Assembly: GCF_000169455.1 (NCBI RefSeq)
Contig: NZ_AAYC01000003.1
Span: 286,921-350,920 of the forward strand
From: Roseobacter sp. SK209-2-6
GTDB taxonomy: Bacteria; Pseudomonadota; Alphaproteobacteria; Rhodobacterales; Rhodobacteraceae
Reading direction: 5' to 3'
Length of the DNA: 64,000 nt
Shown: positions 51,701-60,739 of the stretch, in pieces
Layout of the letters: each line of letters begins with the position of its first letter
Position numbering within the stretch: the first letter of the stretch is position 1
Notes under the pieces: model-generated
The model's database searches: none
What the model saw: the letters and a program-made list of their open reading frames with translations, nothing else
What the model was told of the DNA's origin: nothing
Made by a program: the position numbers and the translations under genes

Positions 51701-54221
51701 CCGGCCCCGAGGGGGCAACAGGAAGATCCAGGCGGCGTTCCACCGGGCGCCCGGACCCATCCGTCAATCGTGTGGTCAGCTCTGCTGTGAGTGGCAGCCC
51801 TTGGGCTTCGGTGCCAGGAAATTCAACCGTGACACGGGCGTGTCCCGCTGCATCAGTTTCTTCACCACCAAAATAGCTGCTTTCGGGGCGCAACGGCGTA
51901 TCATAACGTCCGAAACGGAAGCCCGGAAAGCCTGCCAGCTGGCGGCTGGGGCGCAGACGCAGATCCCCGTCGATCTTCAGGCCTGCCCCCGGTGCGCCAA
52001 AGAGATAGCGGGCGGAAATATCCAATTGTGCCCAGTCACCTGACTGCAAAGACTGCGCATTGGCCAGGGTTTGTTCAAAGTCGATCCGCTCGGGCATGAA
52101 ATCTTCGACCAGAATCTGACGGCTGGCCAGAGCAGGCGCCTTGAGGTCGCTCTTGATCTCTAACCGCCAGGTTCCACGCGGGGCAGAGCCCCCAACCGGC
52201 AGGGCAAAGACATGGCCGCCCATCTGCCCCCCCTCGGAAAAATGGCGGCTGTATTCGACCCCATCAGGGCGAGTCAGGATTGCCGTCAGCGGCAGGCCTT
52301 GAATGGCCAGCGCCCGGCTGTCGCGGGTCAAAGCAGTGACATGAATGGTTTCACCAGCCCGGTAGGCCCCGCGATCCGTGGCAAGGAAGACATCAATTGG
52401 GCCGGGTGCTGGTCGCCCTTCGACACCCCGGTCCGACAAATCAAAGGCCGCGTCTTTCAGGGAGAGAAAGGCAAAATCCTCTGCCTCCGTACCCGCAGCG
52501 GCACGGGCCAGCACCAAGGCAGGGGCTGCGGCCCCCTGTCCACGGGTCAGGCCAGGTGCAAACCGGGCATAGCCGCTGGCATCGGTCTGCGCCGTAGCCA
52601 GAACCCCATTGGCATTGGAGATCAGGGTAACCTCGACCTCAGCGCGCGCCTTTGCATCCTGCAGACCCTGTACCTGCACATGCAGCCCATCGCTGCCAGA
52701 CATGGTGCTGAGGCCCAGATCACTGAGAACAAACCACTGGGTGGCGCCCGGCGACTCATAGGGATCTGCCCCGGCAATACTGGCAGAGAGAGCATAGATG
52801 CCGACGGGTTGATCCCGCAGCACCTCATTCAGAGGCAAGCGCGTGGTCACATCGCGGTTCAACTCCGTTGAAAGCGTGGCGCTGCCCGACCAGATATCTT
52901 CAGCAATAGCATTGGCGAAATGCTCTTCCTGCCATTGCGACAGAGGCCGCGCAAAGTAGTCTTCCTGAATGCTGCGCAACAGGTTGCGATCACTCATCCG
53001 GCGCAGGCGCAGTTCCACCTCGGCCAGATTCACCGTTTCGATCGGCAGGGCCGCATCCGCGCCCCGCGCCAGCACATAACCACGCCCCGGAAAGCGAACT
53101 GCGGGGCTGCGATCCCCTACATAGTGGCTCAGCTCGACATCCTTGATCAGGGCATCACCATTGCCAGCAGGCAACCCCCGGCGCAGCGTGAATGTGTAGC
53201 GTTTGCCATGCTCAATGCCGTCCAGGCAGAGGTTCTTTCCCTCGGCGCTGACCGCAATTCCTTGTGCAGCCCCTTTGACAAAATCATCATAGCTGACCCC
53301 ACTGCGGGCGAGATCCTCAGAAAACTCCACGCAGATCCGGGGATTGGCGCTGTCGCTTTCAACCTTGCTCTCAGCGACGCGGAAGCCATACTTTCCAATC
53401 GCCTCGGACAGCATGCGGGTGGTGTCACGCCGTGGGGCACGTTGCTCTGCCAGTCGCAGCAGGGGCAACATGTCCCGGCCTCGGCCCAGCGCCTCCAGCG
53501 CCAGAGCGGCTGGTATCAGCCCATTGGCTTCGGCGGCCGCCGTCTCTGCCCGCAGATAGGCATTCAACCCCGCCAAAAAGGCGCGTTCTCGCAGGGCACG
53601 CCGCCCGGTTTGCAGCTTGTCTTTGGACAGGCGCAAAAGAACCGAAGAATATTCTGCCCAAAGCCCGGATTCGTCACTTTGCGCCACCGCTTGGCCATAC
53701 CAGCCCAGCGCCCCGGCCAGATCCCCTTGCCGCGCCAAGAGCTGTGCCGCCTGCAGCATATCTTCGATGCTGCCACTGCCAGCCGGAAAGCGAAGCGCAA
53801 TGCGCTCTGCCTGTTCCAGAGCTTTGCCGAAATCTGCCGCACTCAGATTCGCCAAGAGCGCAGCGCGCCCTGCCGCCTGCTCCTGAGCCGCCAAAGGAAT
53901 CTCATGCTTGATTGCAGAGACCGCCCCCTGAAAGGCAGAGGGGGTTTGCATAGTGCTTTTGGGGAAGCAGGCATTTGAACGCCGGTTGTAAGAAAACCCC
54001 GCACAGGTTTCCTGCGCCATGCAAGCCTGCCGACAAGAGGTGAGATCCGTGTCAAACAATGCTTGCAGATCTGACCCATAGTAGTCGGTGTTTTCAAATG
54101 TTTGAAACCGCACTTCGGGAAGAACCTGATCGGCGAGGCTCTCCCTTGACGCGAACATCGATGCGAGTGCCACAAACAAGGCTGTAAAAATCGGCAAACG
54201 GAAAACACAAAAAACTGGCAT
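48750..54221 (-). CDS. Bacterial alpha-2-macroglobulin with N-terminal PAN/apple-like domain
   Basis: The 1823-residue protein has a cleavable signal peptide (to about SLADQ) and no lipobox Cys, so unlike E. coli YfhM it should be soluble in the periplasm. Residues about 35-110 are Cys rich (DTDLTSCRQACMAQETCAGFSYNRRSNACF), the pattern of a PAN/apple domain. Macroglobulin domains follow (for example DVFLATDRGAYRAGETIHVTAL near 610). The thioester motif is intact at Cys1384-Gln1387 in PYGCTEQ, which allows covalent trapping of attacking proteases. GGAGG precedes the ATG. The gene is coupled to pbpC. Confidence 0.93.
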   Translation of the reverse strand: MPVFCVFRLPIFTALFVALASMFASRESLADQVLPEVRFQTFENTDYYGSDLQALFDTDLTSCRQACMAQETCAGFSYNRRSNACFPKSTMQTPSAFQGAVSAIKHEIPLAAQEQAAGRAALLANLSAADFGKALEQAERIALRFPAGSGSIEDMLQAAQLLARQGDLAGALGWYGQAVAQSDESGLWAEYSSVLLRLSKDKLQTGRRALRERAFLAGLNAYLRAETAAAEANGLIPAALALEALGRGRDMLPLLRLAEQRAPRRDTTRMLSEAIGKYGFRVAESKVESDSANPRICVEFSEDLARSGVSYDDFVKGAAQGIAVSAEGKNLCLDGIEHGKRYTFTLRRGLPAGNGDALIKDVELSHYVGDRSPAVRFPGRGYVLARGADAALPIETVNLAEVELRLRRMSDRNLLRSIQEDYFARPLSQWQEEHFANAIAEDIWSGSATLSTELNRDVTTRLPLNEVLRDQPVGIYALSASIAGADPYESPGATQWFVLSDLGLSTMSGSDGLHVQVQGLQDAKARAEVEVTLISNANGVLATAQTDASGYARFAPGLTRGQGAAAPALVLARAAAGTEAEDFAFLSLKDAAFDLSDRGVEGRPAPGPIDVFLATDRGAYRAGETIHVTALTRDSRALAIQGLPLTAILTRPDGVEYSRHFSEGGQMGGHVFALPVGGSAPRGTWRLEIKSDLKAPALASRQILVEDFMPERIDFEQTLANAQSLQSGDWAQLDISARYLFGAPGAGLKIDGDLRLRPSRQLAGFPGFRFGRYDTPLRPESSYFGGEETDAAGHARVTVEFPGTEAQGLPLTAELTTRLTDGSGRPVERRLDLPVAPSGPVIGIKPLFEETVAEGSQAGFELLALSSDLTSMPMQVKWTLNRLETRYQWYQLYGNWNWERSTRRKRIASGEMMLGEQPLALEQQVDWGEYELVVERLDGAHLQAAIRFDAGWYAPPDGSATPDRLEMSLDQESYTPGDTARLRLVPQTAGTALISVLSNRVISRQTVEVAAGENVIPLAVTQDWGAGAYVTVSLLQPLQDKAARSPARALGLAHASVTQPGQALELAVEVPEVARPRGTAEARISVAGATPGDEVWLTIAAVDLGILNLTGFKTPDPQGYYHGQHRLGMELRDIYGRLIDPGNGALGQIRSGGDADRGLQMQSPPPTQDLVALFSGALRVDDNGMVTLPIELPAFNGTVRIMAMAWSDRAVGQAEADMLVRDPVVLSAALPRFLAPGDQSRIRLELIHADGPAGEVKLEAESLGTGLNLGKLPKSVTLAEQGKAVLELPVEATGLGNPEVKLTLITSDGTPLSQNFRLPVRANDPVIAATRRLHLAAGSNLHLTDDIFAGMRLGSAQAVVSAGPLARFDVPGLLASLDQYPYGCTEQVTSKALPLLYLSSVAKSIGMGAQPRVRDRVDAAIRKILTRQASNGAFGLWRAESGDFWLDAYASDFLSRARRQGYEVPDQAFTRAMDNLRNRINYAPDFDAGGEDLAYALLVLAREGAASMSDLRYYADVKAKDLGSPLAAAQLGAALASYGDQRRADRLFARAGEMLRGARAEGPVWRADYGTNRRDAAGVLALVVEASSDAIDRDALADLLGQNSRNSSTQEASWTLMAAHALIKNPEDSGLLINGRPTEGPFLRLDAGRTAEEPLLSSASGAATEVTLTTLGVPEIPPTASGYGYTIERHHYSLEGELLEQQSFAAGDRFVTVIRVQPHENVGARLMINDPLPAGVEIDNPNLLRSGDLRALDWLSLSEAEHAEFRSDRFLAAVDARGRGVITLAYIARAVSPGDFHHPAALVEDMYRPSYRAHTDAGRIRVR

Positions 54222-54372
54222 ACTACCCTCCCAAATCCTCCTCAGGCTGACATGAGCTTAACGCCATAGCAAGGTCTTCACCCGTAAGACTGAGGCTGTC
54301 GCAGTAGAATTCAGTAACAGGTTCCAGCTCCAATTTGGGGATGGTTTCTTATTTCGGTGGAGCAGGCAGGGA

Positions 54373-56667
54373 ATGAACCTTGCAGATAAACTAGCAGAGG
54401 AGCGCCGCGCCCGTTTGGCGGCGGAACGTTTGCTTGAGCTCAAGCAAGCGGAACTGACCGCTGCCAACCGAAAGCTGGGACGCCATGCTCTGGCGCTGAC
54501 CAAACAAATAGGCGTCACCCAAGCGGAAGTGGCCACTGTTCGCGATGAGAACGCCAAGGTTAAATCCGACCTTACCCAAGCCAATGAAAAAATCGAAAAG
54601 GCTGAGCGCCGCCTTTGGCATTCCATTCAGGCCTTTCAGGATGGCTTTGCTTTCTTTGATGCCGATAGCAAGCTGATTGGCGCAAATACGGCCTACCTCA
54701 ATATTTTTGACGGTCTGGAGGAGGTCACACCCGGCATTTCCTATGTTCGTATTCTGCAGATTTTGACGGATGAAGGCTTGGTCAACACCGGGGAGATTAG
54801 CCCGGACAGCTGGCGTAAGATGATGACGGACCGCTGGATGTCCCTCGCACCAGAACCCATCGTGGTGCAGATGTGGGATGATCGCTATCTCCGGCTCATC
54901 GACCAAAAGGGACATGGCGGTGACATGGTCAGCCTCGCGCTCGATATCACCTCAACCGTCCACTACGAAGAAGAGCTGAGGAGTGCCCGTGAGCGCGCGG
55001 AAGCTGCGAACCGCGCCAAGTCCGCCTTCCTGGCCAATATGTCCCATGAGATTCGCACACCGATGAATGGTGTTGTCGGCATGGCAGAATTGCTGAGCGA
55101 CACCTCTCTCTCGGAGGAGCAGAAACTCTACGCCAATACGATCAAGAACTCGGGTGAGGCACTGCTCGTCATCATCAATGACGTGCTCGATTATTCCAAG
55201 ATCGAAGCCGACAAGATGGTTCTGCACGAAGAACCCTTTGATCTTGAGCGGGCGATTCATGAAATCGTCATGCTGCTGCAGCCAACCGCGCGGGATAAGG
55301 GCCTCACCATGCTGGTGGATTACGATCTCTTCCTGCCCACCCGATTTGTCGGGGATCGCGGAAGAATCCGTCAGGTCATGACCAACCTTGCGGGCAATGC
55401 GGTGAAATTCACCAACGAAGGGCATGTTACCCTGCGCGTGACCGGTATTTCCAACCCGGATGAGGGGACCTGCTCTGTCCACTGCCTGATTGAAGACACC
55501 GGTATCGGTATCCCCGCCGACAAGGTCGATCACGTCTTTGGAGAGTTCAACCAGGTCGAAGATGAGCGCAACCGAAAGTTCGAAGGGACGGGTCTGGGGC
55601 TTGCGATCTCCAAGAAACTGATTGAATTGATGGATGGTGAGATCTGGGTGGAAAGCGATGAGGGTGAAGGCTCCTGCTTTGGTTTCCGCATCCCATTGCC
55701 TGTGGCAGAGGGTCCCTTTGCGCCAAGCCCAGAATTACCAAAGAGCCTGCAACAGGTTCTGCTTATCGATAACTCCACCTTGAACTGCGAGATTTTGCAG
55801 CGCCAATTGATGTTGCACGGAATCGAAGCCTCAACCGCTGACACCTATCAGGATGCGCTGGCCAAGATGAATCCCGGGGTCGATCTGGTTATCTGCGACC
55901 ATGGATTGCCCGGCGGCGGTCTGCAGATGGCGCGGGAGCTGCGCAAGAACCGTTGGGATAGCGTGCCAATCATCATGCTCTGCTCCAGCATGCACGAAGT
56001 TCCAGAGGAAGACGTCAAAGCGCTCAACCTGGTTCTGTTGCAAAAACCCACCCCGCGCGATGAGCTTTTGGCCGCATTGTCCTCAATTGGTCAGACGATG
56101 GCTCCGGCCGCCACGCCAGAGCCAGAGGCCCCCCCCTCTCTGGAAGAAGCCTATGCGCGCGACAATGCCACGCCTACCCCCGGTGCAGCGCAGCCAGCTG
56201 ACGCAGGCGTGTCTCCCCAAGCGGAGGCACCCGCCCCGGCGCCCGTTGAGCCCGCGCTTCGTCAGATGCGGGTGCTTGCGGCAGAGGACAACAAGACCAA
56301 CCAGTTGGTCTTCCGCAAAATGGTCAAGAGCTACAACATAGATCTTTGCTTTGCAAACAATGGGTTAGAAGCACTAAATCTCTATGAGAGTTTTAAGCCT
56401 GATCTGATTTTCATGGATATCTCCATGCCAGAGATGGATGGCAAAGAGGCCACCCAGGAGATCCGCAAGATTGAAGCGGAGACCGGGAAACATGTGCCCA
56501 TTGTGGCACTCACCGCCCATGCGATGAGCGGCGATTCCGAAGGCATTCTGGCGGCTGGTTTGGATCATTATCTCACCAAGCCCCTGCGAAAGGGGCTGAT
56601 TGGTGAGAAGATTGAAGGCTATCAACCGGAGAATGTTCAGCCGGTTCAGATCTCCCCAGCTGCCTAA
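54373..56667 (+). CDS. Soluble hybrid histidine kinase with two receiver domains
   Basis: This protein of 764 residues has no membrane segment. The order is: coiled coil (1-80), PAS-like sensor (about 82-200, LWHSIQAFQDGFAFFDADSKLIGANTAYLNIF), HisKA with SHEIRTPMNG (His225), HATPase with NLAGNAVKFTNEG and DTGIGIP, first receiver (about 455-580; phospho-Asp in VICDHGLPG, the leading acidic pair reduced to one Asp), a Pro/Ala-rich linker and a complete second receiver (about 630-745; MDISMPEMDG, YLTKPL). The output is unknown since no effector domain follows, so the phosphoryl group probably passes to a separate HPt protein. Confidence 0.92.
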   Translation: MNLADKLAEERRARLAAERLLELKQAELTAANRKLGRHALALTKQIGVTQAEVATVRDENAKVKSDLTQANEKIEKAERRLWHSIQAFQDGFAFFDADSKLIGANTAYLNIFDGLEEVTPGISYVRILQILTDEGLVNTGEISPDSWRKMMTDRWMSLAPEPIVVQMWDDRYLRLIDQKGHGGDMVSLALDITSTVHYEEELRSARERAEAANRAKSAFLANMSHEIRTPMNGVVGMAELLSDTSLSEEQKLYANTIKNSGEALLVIINDVLDYSKIEADKMVLHEEPFDLERAIHEIVMLLQPTARDKGLTMLVDYDLFLPTRFVGDRGRIRQVMTNLAGNAVKFTNEGHVTLRVTGISNPDEGTCSVHCLIEDTGIGIPADKVDHVFGEFNQVEDERNRKFEGTGLGLAISKKLIELMDGEIWVESDEGEGSCFGFRIPLPVAEGPFAPSPELPKSLQQVLLIDNSTLNCEILQRQLMLHGIEASTADTYQDALAKMNPGVDLVICDHGLPGGGLQMARELRKNRWDSVPIIMLCSSMHEVPEEDVKALNLVLLQKPTPRDELLAALSSIGQTMAPAATPEPEAPPSLEEAYARDNATPTPGAAQPADAGVSPQAEAPAPAPVEPALRQMRVLAAEDNKTNQLVFRKMVKSYNIDLCFANNGLEALNLYESFKPDLIFMDISMPEMDGKEATQEIRKIEAETGKHVPIVALTAHAMSGDSEGILAAGLDHYLTKPLRKGLIGEKIEGYQPENVQPVQISPAA

Positions 56668-56714
56668 TAGCCAAACGCCAAGAGACTTGTTCACTCTCTT
56701 TAAGCTCAGCGCGT

Positions 56715-57476
56715 TCAGCCCCGCAGAAATGCGGGCTTGCCAGGCTCCGACAGATCCTCGCGGTAGACATAGCCGCCGCTTTCAAAGTCCTTCAGGGCCT
56801 CTTCCTGATCCAGGCGATGCTGGATCACAAAGCGTGCCATAGCACCACGGGCACGTTTGGCATAAAAGCTGACGACCTTGGGCGTGCCATTCTTGTTTTC
56901 CAGAAACAGCGGCGTCACCACCTTTGGCTTCAGGGTCTTCAGGTTCACCGCGCCAAAGTACTCCTGGCTGGCACAGTTGACCAGGATCTCTGCCCCGACC
57001 GACTCTGCCTGGGTATTCAGGGCTTCTGAGATGCGGCTTCCCCAATATTCATAAAGGTTCTTGCCGCGCGGGTTTTTCAGCCGTGATCCCATTTCCAGCC
57101 GGTAGGGTTGCAGGGCATCGAGCGGTCGCAGCAATCCGTAAAGACCCGAGAGAATCCGAAAGTGATCCTGTGCCCAGGCCATTTCCTCTGCCTCCAACGA
57201 GGCTGCCTCTAGCCCCTGATAGGTATCCCCGGCAAAGGCCAATGCGGCTGGACGCAGGGCTTCTGCTTGTGGGTCATCAGCAAAATCCTGGAACCGCTGA
57301 TGGTTCAGTTTGGCCAGATCTTCGCTGATATGCATCAGCTTCATCAGGTCTGCGACACTCAGCTCCCGCGCCACTGCGGCCAGTTTGACAGCCTCATCCT
57401 GAAAGGCGGGGAAGGTCATGTCCTGATCCCGCTCCGCCCAGTCCAGCTTCTTGGCCGGAGAAACAACTACCAGCAT
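56715..57476 (-). CDS. yaaA: Peroxide stress protein YaaA (UPF0246 family)
   Basis: The 253-residue protein matches the family throughout: MLVVVSPAKKLDW at the start, LMHISEDLAKLN, AFAGDTYQGL, RILSGLYGLLRPLDALQPYRLEMG and the C-terminal FYAKRARGAMARFVI. Family members bind DNA and limit oxidative damage by lowering free iron. It follows recQ by 30 bases on the same strand. Confidence 0.93.
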   Translation of the reverse strand: MLVVVSPAKKLDWAERDQDMTFPAFQDEAVKLAAVARELSVADLMKLMHISEDLAKLNHQRFQDFADDPQAEALRPAALAFAGDTYQGLEAASLEAEEMAWAQDHFRILSGLYGLLRPLDALQPYRLEMGSRLKNPRGKNLYEYWGSRISEALNTQAESVGAEILVNCASQEYFGAVNLKTLKPKVVTPLFLENKNGTPKVVSFYAKRARGAMARFVIQHRLDQEEALKDFESGGYVYREDLSEPGKPAFLRG

Positions 57477-57506
57477 ATCCTGCCCCCTTTGGTTCTAGAG
57501 GATGTG

Positions 57507-59573
57507 TTATCCTGCGCCGCGCAAGACGTCCAGAAAAGCCGCCGCGAAACGTTCGGCGCGGCGCTCCCCTAGCAACATTGTGATGCCGCGCTCATCCTCA
57601 GCGCGCATCTGTGCGAGTTTGGCCAGCATGGTGGCGGGGCAGCTGAGCGGCTTTAGGGTACCGCATTCTCCCCGCGTCAACTTCGCCTGGACCTCCAACA
57701 ACGCGTCATAGGTGGAGCCGGCCCCCTTGGAGGCCAGCCTGCGCCGGGCCGGGTGCAACTGCTCAGTTGCTCCGGTGATCACGCTCAGAAACTCATTGCC
57801 GTAGCGTTCCAGCTTTTTGGCACCGATGCCACTGATCCGCGCCATTTGGTCCAGCGATTCGGGCCGTGTCTCTGCCATTTCAATCAGGGTCTTATCGGTA
57901 AAGACCACATAAGCGGGCACTTTCTGCGCCTCTGCCAGAGCCCGGCGTTTGGCCTTTAATGCAGACAAAAGCGGCGCATCTTCTTCTGAAACCAAGGCCT
58001 TGACCACCGGGCGGCGGTCCGCTGACTTGATGGTATCCTTACGCAGAGAGATCCGCGCCTCGCCTTTCAGGATCGGCAATGCGCCTTCAGTCATGCGCAG
58101 GGCGCCATGGCGTTCCGGGTCCGGGCGCACCAGGTCATGGCCCATCATCTGCCGAAACACCGCCTGCCATTGCCGCTTGCCATATTCCTTGCCGCAGCCA
58201 AAGACAGAGAGGTCATCATGACCCTTTTCACGCACCCTATCGGTCTCATTGCCGTATAGAATATCGATCAGATGTCCTGATCCGTAGGTTTCATTGGTGC
58301 GCAAAATGGCCGAGAGCGCCTTCCTCACTGCCGTGGTGCCGTCAAAGACCTCAACCGGGCTGTCGCAGAGGTCGCAATTGCCGCAGGGCTCCGGGTCTTC
58401 CTCAAAATAGCGCAACAGGCTCTGACGGCGGCAGGTGAGCGCTTCGGCCAGCCCCAGCAAGGAATTCAACCGCGCATGATCCGCCGCGCGCCGTTCTGGC
58501 GGAGCCAGGCCCTCGTCGATCTGATTGCGACGCAGGCGGATGTCTTCCGGACCATAGAGAGTCAGGGTCTCTGCAGGTGCCCCATCACGCCCTGCGCGGC
58601 CAATTTCCTGGTAATAGGCTTCGATACTCTTGGGCAGATCCGCATGAGCTACCCAGCGGATATCGGGCTTGTCGATGCCCATGCCAAAGGCCACTGTGGC
58701 CACCACGATCAGCCCATCCTCACGGGCAAAGCGGGTCTCAACCTCGCGGCGGTCTTCTGCTTCCATGCCGCCATGGTAGTGACAGGCAGCATGACCTGCA
58801 TCCCGCAGGGCGCGCGCCAGATCCTCGGTCTTGGCGCGGGTGCCGCAATAGGTGATCCCCGATTGCCCCTTGCGAGCGGCGGCGAACTCCAGGATCTGGC
58901 GGCGCGGCCCATCCTTGGCGGCAAAAGCAAGGTGGATATTGGGCCGATCAAATCCACGTAGAAAGCTCCGGGGGGCCTGCCCGTCAAAGAGCTTGCGGGT
59001 GATCTCTTCGCGGGTTTCAGAGTCTGCGGTGGCGGTAAAGGCCGCCAGCGGCACATCCAGCGCCTGGCGCAGCTCCCCAATGCGCAGATAGTCCGGGCGG
59101 AAATCATGGCCCCATTGGCTGACGCAATGAGCCTCATCCACCGCGATCAGGCTGACATTGATCCGTTGCAGCATATTGAGCGTTGCGCCAGAGGCCAGCC
59201 GTTCTGGCGCCATATACAAAAGCTTCAGCTCACCCGCCTCGATCGCTTGCCAGACGGCCTCTGTCTCTTCTTCAGTATTGCCAGAGGTGAGCGCCCCGGC
59301 ACTGACCCCTACCGCCTGCAGGGCGCGCACCTGATCGCGCATCAGCGCAATCAAAGGCGAAATCACAACCGTGATGCCATGACGCAAGAGAGCCGGTAGC
59401 TGATAGCACAGGGACTTCCCGCCCCCCGTCGGCATGATCGCCAGTACGTTTTCGCCCTGCGTCACCGCTGCGACGATTTCCTGCTGACCCGGTCGAAAAG
59501 CATCAAAGCCAAAGATCTCACGCAGCTGATGCGGGGGAGCACTGTGCTCCGCTTCGGCAGGCGCGGCTGACAT
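57507..59573 (-). CDS. recQ: ATP-dependent DNA helicase RecQ
   Basis: This 688-residue SF2 helicase has motif I MPTGGGKS, motif II DEAH in LIAVDEAHCVSQWGHDFRPDY, and motif VI QEIGRAGRDG. The RecQ zinc site is CGNCDLCDSP with the preceding Cys of LTCRRQ, followed by the winged helix and an HRDC domain near residue 530-600. The tail after about residue 615 is an additional helical domain with RRLASKGAG. It unwinds recombination intermediates. Probably cotranscribed with yaaA. Confidence 0.96.
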   Translation of the reverse strand: MSAAPAEAEHSAPPHQLREIFGFDAFRPGQQEIVAAVTQGENVLAIMPTGGGKSLCYQLPALLRHGITVVISPLIALMRDQVRALQAVGVSAGALTSGNTEEETEAVWQAIEAGELKLLYMAPERLASGATLNMLQRINVSLIAVDEAHCVSQWGHDFRPDYLRIGELRQALDVPLAAFTATADSETREEITRKLFDGQAPRSFLRGFDRPNIHLAFAAKDGPRRQILEFAAARKGQSGITYCGTRAKTEDLARALRDAGHAACHYHGGMEAEDRREVETRFAREDGLIVVATVAFGMGIDKPDIRWVAHADLPKSIEAYYQEIGRAGRDGAPAETLTLYGPEDIRLRRNQIDEGLAPPERRAADHARLNSLLGLAEALTCRRQSLLRYFEEDPEPCGNCDLCDSPVEVFDGTTAVRKALSAILRTNETYGSGHLIDILYGNETDRVREKGHDDLSVFGCGKEYGKRQWQAVFRQMMGHDLVRPDPERHGALRMTEGALPILKGEARISLRKDTIKSADRRPVVKALVSEEDAPLLSALKAKRRALAEAQKVPAYVVFTDKTLIEMAETRPESLDQMARISGIGAKKLERYGNEFLSVITGATEQLHPARRRLASKGAGSTYDALLEVQAKLTRGECGTLKPLSCPATMLAKLAQMRAEDERGITMLLGERRAERFAAAFLDVLRGAG

Positions 59574-59669
59574 TGTTGGGGCCTCTTGGGGTTTGTTCGG
59601 GGATTTCTGCTGCTCTGAATTGCCGCCACAATCCCACAGGTCGAATCGGGCGGCAAGGCCCAGACATGC

Positions 59670-59693
59670 AAAAGCCCGGTGAAACCACCGGGC
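59670..59693 (-). terminator. Rho-independent terminator of yggT
   Basis: GCCCGGTG (59674-59681) and CACCGGGC (59686-59693) form a perfect 8-bp stem with a 4-base loop, followed on the minus strand by TTTTGC. It is 28 bases after the yggT stop. Confidence 0.8.
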
Positions 59694-59720
59694 CTGCCAT
59701 CACAATTGAGATGTTGTGGA

Positions 59721-60008
59721 TCAGTAGAACATTGGAATGTTGTTCTGGATAATGATCCGCAGAGCATAGACTGCGATCAGGGCCGCCAGCGGGGTCAGAT
59801 CGATGCCACCCAGATTGGGCAGGATCCGGCGCAGCGGACCATAGAGAGGTTCAAGGATACGCTGCAGCATATACCAGATCTGCCCCACCAGCTGCTGGTG
59901 CAGATTCAGGACCTGGAAGTTGATCAGCCAGCTCATGATCACATGAGCGATGATAAAGAACCAGACGATGTCCAGGATCAGAAGCAGGATTTGGAGCAGC
60001 GAAAGCAT
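59721..60008 (-). CDS. YggT family membrane protein
   Basis: The 95-residue protein has two hydrophobic helices flanking the YggT signature: ILEPLYGPLRRILPNLGGIDLTPL. The family is implicated in membrane osmotic homeostasis and is often near cell-division genes; the precise function is not settled. A terminator follows. Confidence 0.9.
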   Translation of the reverse strand: MLSLLQILLLILDIVWFFIIAHVIMSWLINFQVLNLHQQLVGQIWYMLQRILEPLYGPLRRILPNLGGIDLTPLAALIAVYALRIIIQNNIPMFY

Positions 60009-60141
60009 CGGTTACCTCATTGGAATTTCGATCCTACAGGTAAGCAGGCCTGCGCCAATGTGCAAGGCTTCCCCGAGGTTGCGGTTGACCATTGGTAAAT
60101 AGGTGGCAAGAGGGGCACAACGCCGAAGGAGTACCCCCAAA

Positions 60142-60690
60142 ATGTTCCCGATTGTCCGCCTGCTGAAGGATCTTTGGCGCGCCAGCCGCATGCCCGCCAT
60201 CGACCTCACCGAGACCCATGTTTCGCATCATATCTGCTGGCCCTGGGATCTCGACATCTGGCTGGAATTGAACAATGGTCGCGCCATGACGCTCTATGAT
60301 CTGGGGCGCACCATGTTGGCGCAGCGGGTGGGGTTGATCGGAGCTCTGCGGCAGAACCGCTGGGGCATGACAGCTGCAGGGACCACTGTGCGTTTCCGCC
60401 AGCGCATCCGCGGATTTGAGCGCTTTGAAATGCGCAGCCGCGCCGTCGCCTGGGATGATAAATTCATCTATCTGGAGCAATCCATGTGGAAGAAGGACGG
60501 CACCTGCGCCAGTCATGTGATGCTGCGCACGGCGCTGACCGATGCCAATGGTATTGTGGCGCCGGAGCGTGTGCTGGAAGCGATGGATCTGGCAGGCAAG
60601 AACACCCCTGAAATGCCGGATTGGATCGATGCCTGGCGCGCCGCCGATGCGCAACGCCCCTGGCCCCCGATGCAGGATGGGCTTGCCTAA
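60142..60690 (+). CDS. Acyl-CoA thioesterase, 4HBT/hotdog type
   Basis: From the ATG at 60142 (GAAGGAG 10 bases upstream) the protein has 182 residues. ETHVSHHICWPWDLDIWLELNNGRAMTLYDLGR is the hotdog N-terminal region of the THEM6/4HBT_2 type, in which DLDIWLELNNGRAMTLYDLGR replaces the usual DxxxHxNN pattern. The following strands (TVRFRQRIRGFERFEMRSRAVAWDDKFIYLEQSM) complete the fold. It probably hydrolyses an acyl-CoA. 49 bases separate it from the MFS gene. Confidence 0.8.
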   Translation: MFPIVRLLKDLWRASRMPAIDLTETHVSHHICWPWDLDIWLELNNGRAMTLYDLGRTMLAQRVGLIGALRQNRWGMTAAGTTVRFRQRIRGFERFEMRSRAVAWDDKFIYLEQSMWKKDGTCASHVMLRTALTDANGIVAPERVLEAMDLAGKNTPEMPDWIDAWRAADAQRPWPPMQDGLA

Positions 60691-60739
60691 AGCTCCCGCC
60701 CCCTGTCTTATCACCGCAACAAAATGACGCGGGGACAGG

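Noticed and set aside
56681..56702. Short inverted repeat between the hybrid kinase and yaaA
   Set aside because: A 5-6 bp AT-rich stem with a 9-base loop and no real T run is too weak to call a terminator.
60693..60703. CTCCCGCCC match to the repeat tail after the thioesterase gene
   Set aside because: No hairpin B, linker or hairpin A follows, so it is a chance 9-mer.
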